DNA of 5,086 bases, from positions 1 to 5,086 of the forward strand of contig JBFXAZ010000208.1 in the NCBI GenBank assembly GCA_050183765.1, written 5' to 3'. The position numbers and the translations under genes are program-made. The DNA comes from JAFAZJ01 sp050183765 (GTDB lineage: Bacteria > Pseudomonadota > Alphaproteobacteria > Reyranellales > Reyranellaceae). Shown piece after piece: positions 1-5,086 of the stretch (the first letter of the stretch is position 1; every line of letters begins with the position of its first letter). Under the pieces are notes generated by a model, which did no database searches, had not been told where the DNA came from, and was given only the letters and a program-made list of their open reading frames with translations.

Positions 1-1
1 C

Positions 2-772
2 ACCAACCGCATCCTGCGCTGGGACGAGGAGACCGGCCAGGTCTCGGCCTTCCGCAAGCCCTCCAACAACGCCAACGGCAACACGCGCGCCCGCCAGGGA
101 CGCCTCGTCACCTGCGAGCATGACGCACGGCGGATCACGCGCACCGAGATCGACGGCTCGATCACCGTGCTGGCCGACAGCTACAACGGCAAGAAGCTGA
201 ACTCGCCCAACGACATCGTCGTGAAGTCCGACGGCTCGGTGTGGTTCACCGATCCGGTGTTCGGCATCCTCGGCTACTACGAAGGCCACAAGGACGAGTC
301 CGAGAACAAGCCCGCCGTCTATCGCCTCGACGGCAAGACCGGCAAGCTCGCGGTGATGGCCGACGACATCCCCGGCCCCAATGGTCTGGCCTTCTCGCCC
401 GACGAGAAGATCCTCTACGTCGTGGCCTCGCGCGCCGAGCCCAACCGGCAGATCCTCGCCTACGACGTCACCGGTGGCGGCACGAAGCTGGGCAAGGGCA
501 AGGTGCTGATCGACGCTGGCGCCGGCGGCTCGCCCGACGGCTTCCGCGTCGACATCGAGGGCAATTTGTGGTGCGGCTGGGGCATGGGCAGCGCCGAGCT
601 CGACGGCGTGCGCATCTTCAACAACGCCGGCCAGCCGATCGGCCACATCGACCTGCCCGAGCGCTGCGCCAACCTCTGCTTCGGCGGCCGCTACCGCAAC
701 CGCCTGTTCATGGCGGCGAGCCACAGTTTGTACTCGCTCTACGTCAACACGCAGGGAGTGGCCGGCGGGTGA
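2..772 (+). CDS. SMP-30/gluconolactonase/LRE family lactonase, 5' end outside the window
   Basis: This is the last 256 codons of a six-bladed beta-propeller lactonase, ending in TGA; the start lies to the left of the window. Family members hydrolyse sugar or other lactones using one divalent metal ion. The visible part carries the family hallmarks: KLNSPNDIVV followed by SDGSVWFTDP (visible residues 66-85), GPNGLAFSPDE (125-135) and GSPDGFRVD with GNLWCGWG (176-194). By family knowledge, N127 and D179 should be two of the metal ligands; the third, an N-terminal Glu, lies off-window. The usual length is about 300 residues, so roughly 40-50 are missing. The C-terminus (LFMAASHSLYSLYVNTQG) is the normal last blade, so the gene is intact at this end. 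No signal peptide can be judged. The stop codon overlaps a possible GTG start of the next gene, which suggests an operon. The family is sure; the substrate is unknown, as gluconolactone is only one possibility. Confidence 0.93.
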   Translation, partial: TNRILRWDEETGQVSAFRKPSNNANGNTRARQGRLVTCEHDARRITRTEIDGSITVLADSYNGKKLNSPNDIVVKSDGSVWFTDPVFGILGYYEGHKDESENKPAVYRLDGKTGKLAVMADDIPGPNGLAFSPDEKILYVVASRAEPNRQILAYDVTGGGTKLGKGKVLIDAGAGGSPDGFRVDIEGNLWCGWGMGSAELDGVRIFNNAGQPIGHIDLPERCANLCFGGRYRNRLFMAASHSLYSLYVNTQGVAGG

Positions 773-777
773 CGGCG
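753..777 (+). promoter_or_regulatory. Ribosome-binding region and start choice of the downstream monooxygenase-like gene
   Basis: Two starts are possible. GTG at 769 overlaps the lactonase stop as GTGA and has AGGGAG (753-758) 10 nt upstream. ATG at 778 has GGGTGA (767-772) 5 nt upstream. Both keep the same frame and differ by three residues (V-T-A). ATG 778 was chosen for its initiator codon. Either way, translation of the second gene is probably coupled to termination of the first. Confidence 0.5.
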
Positions 778-1959
778 ATGACCGAGGTGCTTCACCCGGC
801 CACGGCGCCCGACCCGCTGCAGCGGGCGCGCGACGTGTCGGGGCAGCTCGCCGCCGCGTCCGACGAGATCGAGCGCACGCAGCGCATCCCCGAGCCGCTG
901 CTCTCGGCGCTGCACGCGGCGCGCCTGCCGCGCATGCTCCTGCCCCGGATGTGCGGCGGCGACGAGGTCGATCCGTGGACCTACCTGTACACCATCGAGG
1001 AGATCGCCAGGCACGACGGCTCGGTGGGCTGGAACCTCTTCGTCGCCAACAGCTCGGCGCTGATCGCGCCGTTCCTGCCGGCCGAGGTCGCGCGCACGAT
1101 CTACGGCGATCCGCGCAGCATCATCGCCTGGGGTCCGCCCAATGCCTGCCGCGCCACGGCGGTCGAGGGCGGCTACATCGTCAAGGGCCGCTGGGACTTC
1201 GCCTCCGGCTGCCGCCAGGCCAACTGGATGGGCGCGCATTGCCAGGTGGTCGAGGCCGACGGCTCGCTGCGGCTGAACCGATGGGGCCGGCCGACTATCC
1301 GCACCCTGCTCTTCCCCGTGGCGCAGGCCAACCTGATCCACACCTGGGACGTGGTCGGCCTGCGCGGCACCGCCAGCGACTCCTACACCGTCGACGACGT
1401 CTTCGTGCCCGAGGCCTTCAGCACCACGCGCGAGGATCCGTCGCTGCGCCTGGTGCGCGGGCCGCTCTACGCCTTCACCATGCAGGGCCTCTACGCCGTG
1501 GGCGTCGCCGGCGTCGCCATGGGCCTGGCGCGCGCCATGCACGAGGCGTTCATGGCGCTGGCGACCGAGAAGGCGCCGCGTTACCTCGGCCGCCTCGCCG
1601 ACAGCGCGACGGTCCAGGACAAGGTCGCGCGCACCCGCGCCGAGCTCGACGCCGCGCGCGCCTATCTCGTCGAGACGCTCAAGGACATCTACGCCCACGC
1701 CGACGACGTGGCACCCATCGACACGCCCGACCGCGCCCGCGTCCGCCTCGCCTGCGCCCATGCCATCGCGACGTCCGAAGGCGTCGCCGACTGGTGCTAC
1801 AAGGCCGCCGGCACCACCTCGATCTTCCTCGGCAGCGCCTTCGAGCGCCGCTGGCGCGACCTGCACACCGTCTCGCAACAGATCCAGTCCCGCGCCCAGC
1901 ATTTCGAGCAGGTCGGCCAGATCCTGCTGGGCATCGAGCAGCCGGGCATCTTCTACTGA
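778..1959 (+). CDS. Acyl-CoA dehydrogenase-fold flavoprotein, probable group D flavin-dependent monooxygenase
   Basis: The 393-residue protein has the three-part acyl-CoA dehydrogenase fold. There is an N-terminal helical domain (about 15-120, with RIPEPLLSALHAARLPRMLLP and the ARHDGSVGWN stretch). A middle beta-domain follows (about 121-225, with GGYIVKGRWDFASGC at 131-145 and WDVVGLRGTASDSYTVDDVFVP at 190-211). The C-terminal four-helix domain (about 235-390) ends in RRWRDLHTVSQQIQSRAQHF (357-376). This tail and the GRW-FASG motif are typical of the HpaB/HsaA/DszC-like oxygenases, which use reduced flavin from a separate reductase to hydroxylate a substrate. True dehydrogenases have a catalytic Glu that I cannot place here. 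No reductase gene is visible in the window. It sits directly behind the lactonase gene, so it probably acts in the same catabolic pathway. A classical acyl-CoA dehydrogenase role is less likely but not excluded. It would act in the cytoplasm; no signal peptide is seen. Confidence 0.88.
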   Translation: MTEVLHPATAPDPLQRARDVSGQLAAASDEIERTQRIPEPLLSALHAARLPRMLLPRMCGGDEVDPWTYLYTIEEIARHDGSVGWNLFVANSSALIAPFLPAEVARTIYGDPRSIIAWGPPNACRATAVEGGYIVKGRWDFASGCRQANWMGAHCQVVEADGSLRLNRWGRPTIRTLLFPVAQANLIHTWDVVGLRGTASDSYTVDDVFVPEAFSTTREDPSLRLVRGPLYAFTMQGLYAVGVAGVAMGLARAMHEAFMALATEKAPRYLGRLADSATVQDKVARTRAELDAARAYLVETLKDIYAHADDVAPIDTPDRARVRLACAHAIATSEGVADWCYKAAGTTSIFLGSAFERRWRDLHTVSQQIQSRAQHFEQVGQILLGIEQPGIFY

Positions 1960-1966
1960 CCTCGCT

Positions 1967-2067
1967 GTCGTCCTGAGCGCAGCGAAGGACCTCGCGGTAT
2001 GGCGGTCAATCACTGGCACTGTGTGCGCTCGCTCCACTGCGAGATCCTTCGCTTCGCTCAGGATGAC
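1967..2067. repeat. REP-type palindromic element, copy 1
   Basis: A 32-nt left arm (1967-1998) and a 32-nt right arm (2036-2067) are inverted copies with four mismatches (arm positions 4, 14, 24 and 30). They enclose a 37-nt loop region (1999-2035). In a + strand transcript two of the four mismatches become G-U pairs, so a long hairpin could form. The arm core CCTGAGCGCAGCGAAGGA is of the widespread intergenic repeat family that, when wrongly translated, gives peptides such as LSAAKDL, HPERSEGS and RSFASLRMT. The loop has its own small inverted pair, GCAC-TGT-GTGC. It begins 7 nt after the stop of the monooxygenase-like gene. It could block 3' exonucleases or aid termination; that role is inferred, and no T-run follows. 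Confidence 0.9.
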
Positions 2068-2076
2068 AATTGAGGC

Positions 2077-2178
2077 GTCGTCCTGAGTGGCAGCGAAGGA
2101 CCTGGCGGTATCGCGGCCAGTTGCTTGCACGGTATGCGTTCGCACCACCGCGAGGTCCTTCGCTGCGCTCAGGACGAC
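2077..2178. repeat. REP-type palindromic element, copy 2
   Basis: This is a second copy of the same element in the same orientation, 9 nt after copy 1. Left arm 2077-2109 (33 nt, with one inserted base and two substitutions relative to the consensus), loop region 2110-2146 (37 nt), right arm 2147-2178 (32 nt). The loop aligns with the copy 1 loop without gaps at 26 of 37 positions, so the two units descend from one duplicated element rather than from separate insertions of arms only. The right arm is a perfect reverse complement of the left arm of copy 1. It ends 6 nt before the stop codon of the convergent serine hydrolase gene. Confidence 0.9.
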
Positions 2179-2184
2179 ACGGTG

Positions 2185-3282
2185 TTACCGCAACGCCGCC
2201 AGCACCTTGGCGATGAATTCGTTCTGGTGCGCCGGGTCGAGCCAGCGCATCACGGCGACGATGTCGTGCTCGCGGTCGATCCAGGTCATGTTGCCCCCGG
2301 CGCCGACGGCGAAGAAATTGTCGTGCGGCGCTGACGGCATCCGGATGCCGTTCGTGTTGAGCCACCAGAAGAAGCCGTAGCTCACGTTCAGCGGACAGGG
2401 CTGCAGGGAGAGCCCGATCCATTCCTGCGACAAGAGCCGCTTGCCGTTCCAGATGCCGTCATTTGCCATCAACACGCCGATGCGCGCCTGGTCCTCGGCG
2501 TGGATGCACACGCCGCCGCCCCAATGCGTGCCGCCGGCGACGCTCTCGATCTGCTTGCCCTCGACATCGACGGTCGAGGTCGCGTAGCCGCGCCAGGTCC
2601 AGCCGTCCGATGCGCCGATCGGCTGCATGATGCGCTCGGCGAAGACCTCGGGCAGGCCGCGCTTCAGGCGGCGCAGGATCGACAGGCCGCAGCGATTGAC
2701 GCGCACGTCGTTGTATTCCCAGAAGGTGCCCGGCGCCTGCAGCATGCGGTCACCCTTCTTCTTGTTGCCCTCGGTGGCGAGACTGCGGCCGCGGTCGATC
2801 CTCTCGCTCTTGCCGAACAGCGTGCCTTCCCACTCCGAGGTATTGGTCAGTAGATGCCGCCAGGTGACCTGTGCGTTCTGCGCGCTGTCGAAGCCGCCAT
2901 CCTTCACCGTCCTGCCCACCGGCTCGTCGACATCGGCGATCAGCCCGTCGTCGAAGGCCAGCCCGGCGCAGATCGACATGTAGCTCTTGGCGACGCTGAA
3001 GGTGTAGTCCTCCTGCCGCGTGTTGCCCCAGCGCGCCACGACGCGCCCGCCGCGCAACACCATGCCGTTGGTCGCGCCGCGGTCGCGGATCGGGCCGATG
3101 ATCTCGGCGTCGGCGGGCTGCTCGAAATGCCCGGACAGCAGGTGATCGCGCAGGCTGAGCGGCCAGCCGATCTCGTGCCCGCGCGCGAAGGTGATCGCGT
3201 CGGCCAGCGCATCGGCATCGAAGCCGGCGTCGCTCGGCGAGACGCTGGGCCAGGGTTGTCCGTCTTGTGGGGGGAAATGCAT
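2185..3282 (-). CDS. Beta-lactamase-fold serine hydrolase (class C / penicillin-binding-protein-like)
   Basis: The 365-residue protein belongs to the serine beta-lactamase-like superfamily, whose members act as esterases, peptidases or amidases through an acyl-serine intermediate. Motif 1 is SVAK (96-99) in YTFSVAKSYMSI, giving nucleophile S96 and base K99. Motif 2 is most likely Y190-N-D in GTFWEYNDVRVN. Motif 3, usually KTG or HTG, appears to be replaced by GAGGN (327-331) in FFAVGAGGNMTWID. A conserved HWGGGVCIH stretch lies at 253-261. There is no signal peptide or lipobox, so it is probably cytoplasmic and more likely a small-molecule esterase/hydrolase than a cell-wall or antibiotic enzyme. 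ATG 3282 was chosen because the protein from there starts like its family (MHFPPQDGQPWPSVSPSDAGFD); a longer reading to 3426 would overlap the upstream gene by 128 nt and add only Arg/Ser/Ala-rich shadow sequence. It lies 16 nt behind the LLM oxidoreductase gene. The only Shine-Dalgarno-like GAGG (3297-3300) overlaps the upstream stop and is 14 nt away, which is long. Confidence 0.9.
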   Translation of the reverse strand: MHFPPQDGQPWPSVSPSDAGFDADALADAITFARGHEIGWPLSLRDHLLSGHFEQPADAEIIGPIRDRGATNGMVLRGGRVVARWGNTRQEDYTFSVAKSYMSICAGLAFDDGLIADVDEPVGRTVKDGGFDSAQNAQVTWRHLLTNTSEWEGTLFGKSERIDRGRSLATEGNKKKGDRMLQAPGTFWEYNDVRVNRCGLSILRRLKRGLPEVFAERIMQPIGASDGWTWRGYATSTVDVEGKQIESVAGGTHWGGGVCIHAEDQARIGVLMANDGIWNGKRLLSQEWIGLSLQPCPLNVSYGFFWWLNTNGIRMPSAPHDNFFAVGAGGNMTWIDREHDIVAVMRWLDPAHQNEFIAKVLAALR

Positions 3283-3296
3283 TGGTTTGCTGTGGT
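3283..3296. repeat. 14-nt repeat, copy in front of the serine hydrolase gene
   Basis: TGGTTTGCTGTGGT (read on the + strand) fills the spacer between the GAGG at 3297-3300 and the ATG at 3282. The identical 14-mer occurs at 4283-4296 in the same orientation. The match does not extend beyond 14 nt on either side. It may be chance or the trace of a duplication. Confidence 0.5.
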
Positions 3297-3298
3297 CC

Positions 3299-4177
3299 TC
3301 AGGAGAAGGGGCGGATGACGCTCTCGCCGAAGCGCGCGAGGCCATCCTCGAGATTCTTGCGGAAGGCGGTGGCCGGCACGACGATGCGCTGCACGCCCTT
3401 CTTGATGCGGTCCTCGACCGCCGCATGCGGATCCTTGCCCGAGTCCGGCAACGCGTCGGGGCACCCCATCAGCAGCTCGACCGATTGCGGATCGCGCCCC
3501 TTGGCCTCGGCCGCACGCCGCACGATGTCCCACAGCCCCATGGGATCGATCGACGAGCCGATCGAAGGGAAGAAGCCGTCGGCCAGCCGCCCGGCGCGCT
3601 TGGCCGCCGCTTCGGAATGGCCGCCGACCAGGATCGGCACCGCGCCGCGCACCGGCTTGGGATTGCAGCTCACCGTGTCGAAGTTCACGAACTCGCCCTT
3701 GAAGCTGGCGGCGTCCCTGGCCCACAGCGCGCGCATCGCCGCGATGTATTCGTCAGCGCGCTTGCCGCGGCGCTCGAAGGGCACGCCCACCGCCTCGAAC
3801 TCCTCCTTCAGCCAGCCGACGCCGATGCCCAGCTCGATGCGCCCGCCGCTGAGAAAGTCCATGGTCGCCACCTGCTTGGCCAGCACCAGCGGATTGCGCT
3901 GCGGCAGGATCAGCACGCCGGTCATGAACCTCAGCCGCGTGGTCGCCGCCGCCACCCAGGTCATCCAGATCAGCGGATCGGGGATCGGGCTTTCCGGCCC
4001 GCCCGGCAGCCGGCCGCTGGGCGCATAGGGATAGGTCGAGGTGTAGTTGTCGGGAAACACCACGTGGTCGACGGCGAACAGCGTGTCGAAGCCCGCCGCC
4101 TCCGCCGCGCGCGCGACCTTCCGCGCGCCCTCGGGATCGGGATAGGTGTTGTTGCCGAAATGCAATGCGAACTTCAT
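3299..4177 (-). CDS. LLM class flavin/F420-dependent oxidoreductase (luciferase-like)
   Basis: The 292-residue protein has the TIM-barrel fold of the bacterial luciferase-like superfamily. Visible signatures are MKFALHFGNN (1-10), EAAGFDTLFAVDHVVFPDNY (26-45), TRLRFMTGVLILPQRNPLVL (80-99), KQVATMDFLSGGRIELGIGV followed by GWLKEEFEAVG (101-131), and PILVGGHSEAAAKRAGRLAD (181-200). The length and the GVGWLKEEFEAVG/VPILVGGHS pattern fit the group annotated as probable F420-dependent oxidoreductases. The sequence cannot decide between F420 and FMN as cofactor, and not all Alphaproteobacteria make F420. Such enzymes carry out hydride transfer or monooxygenation on varied small molecules. ATG 4177 has a strong Shine-Dalgarno 7 nt upstream and gives the family's usual N-terminus. 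The gene heads a likely two-gene operon with the serine hydrolase and is divergent from the phage-type gene. It ends in TGA and looks intact. Confidence 0.93.
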   Translation of the reverse strand: MKFALHFGNNTYPDPEGARKVARAAEAAGFDTLFAVDHVVFPDNYTSTYPYAPSGRLPGGPESPIPDPLIWMTWVAAATTRLRFMTGVLILPQRNPLVLAKQVATMDFLSGGRIELGIGVGWLKEEFEAVGVPFERRGKRADEYIAAMRALWARDAASFKGEFVNFDTVSCNPKPVRGAVPILVGGHSEAAAKRAGRLADGFFPSIGSSIDPMGLWDIVRRAAEAKGRDPQSVELLMGCPDALPDSGKDPHAAVEDRIKKGVQRIVVPATAFRKNLEDGLARFGESVIRPFS

Positions 4178-4180
4178 GGG

Positions 4181-4190
4181 CTCCCCTCCC
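4181..4190 (-). promoter_or_regulatory. Strong ribosome-binding site of the LLM oxidoreductase gene
   Basis: On the minus strand this reads GGGAGGGGAG, with the GGAGG core (4185-4189) 7 nt before ATG 4177. It is the best Shine-Dalgarno in the window and fixes the start. Its upstream end (4188-4190) is part of a perfect 5-bp inverted pair with a 3-nt loop (4188-4200), which might slightly mask it. Confidence 0.8.
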
Positions 4191-4203
4191 GATGCTCGGG
4201 CGG

Positions 4204-4233
4204 ATCATAGCGGCGATCGTCGCCCCTCGACAG
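4204..4233 (-). promoter_or_regulatory. Possible sigma-70-type promoter for the LLM oxidoreductase operon
   Basis: On the minus strand TATGAT (4204-4209) matches five of six bases of the -10 consensus. CTGTCG (4228-4233), 18 nt upstream, matches only three of six of the -35 consensus. Transcription would begin near 4197, giving a leader of about 20 nt that includes the Shine-Dalgarno. A 13-nt inverted sequence, GGCGA-TCG-TCGCC (4212-4224), lies between the two boxes and could be an operator, but arms this short are common in GC-rich DNA. Confidence 0.3.
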
Positions 4234-4277
4234 CGGCGGGGGCTGCAACGCTGGGTTCCACCTCAAGGGCTGCTCCT

Positions 4278-4297
4278 TGCTGTGGTTTGCTGTGGTT
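4278..4297. repeat. Perfect 10-bp tandem repeat (two copies) in the divergent intergenic gap
   Basis: TGCTGTGGTT is repeated twice head to tail, at 4278-4287 and 4288-4297. It lies in the 164-nt gap between the divergent LLM gene and the phage-type gene. A 10-bp period puts both copies on the same face of the helix, as would suit a regulator binding site; this is only an inference. Part of it (4283-4296) is the 14-mer that recurs at 3283-3296. Confidence 0.6.
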
Positions 4298-4341
4298 GAA
4301 CGGAAATCGGACTGCTCCAGCTGTGCTTGGGGCTGATGTCT

Positions 4342-5086
4342 ATGGATGATCCCACAAGACGACACGGTCCGCAGGCCGTGCCCGGCGGCGGCTACTTCGA
4401 CATCGACGCCCACGCCGGGCTTTTCAATTCCTTGCCCCCGCTGCGGCTCGGCCTGCAGGCCGCACAGGGTGCTGTCGGCATCGCCCGCGCCGTCTCCGAG
4501 TATCTCGGCAGCGACAACGAAGCCGCGGTGAAGGCCGCCGACACAAAGCTGGGCGAGACCGAGCAGGCGCTGCTGTTCGATCCTCAAACCGGCTATCTCA
4601 ACCTGCAGGGCCAGGCAGCGCTGCAGCAGGCGCCGGCTGTGCTCGACGCCTACACCGAGGCCCAGGCCCGCACGCTGGACATTGCCGCCGACGACGACCA
4701 GCGACGCATGCTGCAGGAACTCGCCGACAAGCGGCTGGTACGCTTCAACGAGGTAGTCGAGCGCCACGGCGCCGCGCAGCGACAGAGCTGGTACGACCAG
4801 GTCGCCGACCAGCGCATCGCCGCGATGAACGCCGATGCGGCGCTGCACTGGAACAGCGACGCGCTGCTGCGCCGCGCGCTGGGCACGACGCGGGCAGAGG
4901 TGCGCGAGCGGGCCGAGCGCAAGGGCTGGGACTCGCCGCTGACCGAGGCGGCGCTGAGTCGCGAGACCAGCCGCGTGCTGGTGTCGGCGATCGGCGCGGC
5001 CGTCGACCGTGATCCCGAGCGGGCACGGTCGCTGCGCACACGCTACGCGGCGGTGATCGAGGACAACGACCGTGCCGCGCTCGACG
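4342..5086 (+). CDS. Probable phage internal virion/structural protein, N-terminal part (3' end outside the window)
   Basis: An open frame of 248 codons runs off the right edge. An in-frame TGA at 4297-4299 limits the start. ATG 4342 has GGGG (4329-4332) 9 nt upstream; ATG 4336 is an alternative. After a Gly/Pro-containing leader (1-30, MDDPTRRHGPQAVPGGGYFD), residues 35-248 look mainly alpha-helical, rich in Ala, Gln, Arg and Asp, with no cysteine. Recognisable features are LFDPQTGYLNLQGQAAL (78-94), RFNEVVERHGAAQRQSWYDQ (134-153), ALHWNSDALLRRALGTTRAE (167-186) and RAERKGWDSPLTEAALSRET (190-209). I know this pattern (FDP-xxGY/FL-xxxG-xAA, then R-H-xxxxQ-xxW, then 'xxRxxAxxxGWD') from the N-terminal regions of large Alphaproteobacterial prophage proteins that often carry a lytic transglycosylase domain further on. 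That is recall, not a search result. No transmembrane segment is visible. Base use is GC-rich like the neighbours, but the first codons include the rarer ACA, AGA and CGA. No other phage gene is visible to its left. Confidence 0.7.
   Translation, partial: MDDPTRRHGPQAVPGGGYFDIDAHAGLFNSLPPLRLGLQAAQGAVGIARAVSEYLGSDNEAAVKAADTKLGETEQALLFDPQTGYLNLQGQAALQQAPAVLDAYTEAQARTLDIAADDDQRRMLQELADKRLVRFNEVVERHGAAQRQSWYDQVADQRIAAMNADAALHWNSDALLRRALGTTRAEVRERAERKGWDSPLTEAALSRETSRVLVSAIGAAVDRDPERARSLRTRYAAVIEDNDRAALD

Noticed and set aside
951..1976. Open frame (341 codons) on the plus strand inside the monooxygenase-like gene
   Set aside because: It is an Arg/Pro-rich out-of-frame shadow with no recognisable fold, overlapping a well-supported gene on the same strand.
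739..2148. Long open frame (469 codons) on the minus strand opposite the monooxygenase-like gene
   Set aside because: It is antisense to a clear family member, is made of Ala/Arg/Gly/Asp-rich shadow sequence typical of GC-rich DNA, and its N-terminus is translated REP repeat (VILSEAKDL type).
1967..2178. CRISPR array
   Set aside because: There are only two units, the repeated parts are long inverted arms, and the intervening segments are homologous to each other rather than unique spacers.
1960..2184. Small peptides encoded across the intergenic repeats
   Set aside because: The translations (LSAAKDL, HPERSEGS, RSFASLRMT patterns) are the known artefact of this palindromic repeat family, and the arms are inverted nucleotide repeats, not coding units.
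1960..2184. Classical intrinsic terminator at the convergent gene ends
   Set aside because: The hairpins are long, but no run of T follows on either strand; any termination role would be Rho-dependent or indirect.
3283..3426. Extended N-terminus of the serine hydrolase reaching back to 3426
   Set aside because: It would overlap the end of the LLM gene by 128 nt and adds an Arg/Ser/Ala-rich stretch foreign to the family; the family-like N-terminus starts at 3282.
3191..4210. Plus-strand open frame across the LLM gene and its junction with the serine hydrolase
   Set aside because: It runs antisense to the conserved LLM protein and across the gap, with low-complexity Arg/Gly/His/Ala content and no domain.
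4201..4341. tRNA gene or attachment site in the divergent gap
   Set aside because: I could find no cloverleaf arms, no TTCGA-type T-loop and no CCA end; the only repeats are the 10-bp tandem pair and the 14-mer.
4174..4848. Minus-strand open frame opposite the phage-type gene
   Set aside because: It is composed of Leu/Gly/Val/Ala-rich shadow sequence and has no good start signal, whereas the opposite strand shows recognisable phage-protein motifs throughout.

Overview
The window looks like chromosomal DNA from a GC-rich (roughly two-thirds G+C by eye), metabolically versatile soil or water bacterium. The protein families and gene style suggest an alphaproteobacterium (Hyphomicrobiales, Reyranella or Rhodospirillales-like). 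That placement is inference, because no marker gene is present. Four metabolic genes, one intergenic repeat pair and the start of a phage-type gene fill the window.

Left part (+ strand, 2-1959). The 3' part of an SMP-30/gluconolactonase-family lactonase gene is followed almost without a gap by an acyl-CoA-dehydrogenase-fold protein. The latter resembles the flavin-dependent (group D) monooxygenases more than true acyl-CoA dehydrogenases. The two genes are probably one operon. A flavin oxygenation followed by lactone hydrolysis is a reasonable guess at their joint role, but the substrate cannot be read from the sequence.

Middle (1960-2184). Two convergent transcription units are separated by a tandem doublet of palindromic REP-type elements of about 101 bp each, with a period of 110 bp. 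The arms belong to the widespread family that reads CCTGAGCGCAGCGAAGGA. The outermost left and right arms are perfect 32-nt inverted copies of each other.

Centre-right (- strand, 4177 down to 2185). An LLM-class (luciferase-like, F420- or FMN-dependent) oxidoreductase is followed after 16 nt by a beta-lactamase-fold serine hydrolase. These form a probable two-gene operon with a strong Shine-Dalgarno and a possible -10 element in front of the first gene.

Right end (+ strand, 4342 to the edge). A divergent 164-nt gap separates the LLM gene from an open reading frame that runs off the window. Its cysteine-free, Ala/Gln/Arg-rich helical N-terminal region resembles large internal virion or structural proteins of Alphaproteobacterial (pro)phages. 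This may be the edge of a prophage or phage-derived island. The gap also carries a perfect 10-bp tandem repeat, and part of it recurs as a 14-mer exactly 1000 bp away, in front of the serine hydrolase gene.

No RNA gene, CRISPR array, insertion sequence or integrase is visible. The most useful leads are the REP doublet and the phage-type gene beside metabolic genes. I see no convincing new defence or mobile system within these 5 kb.
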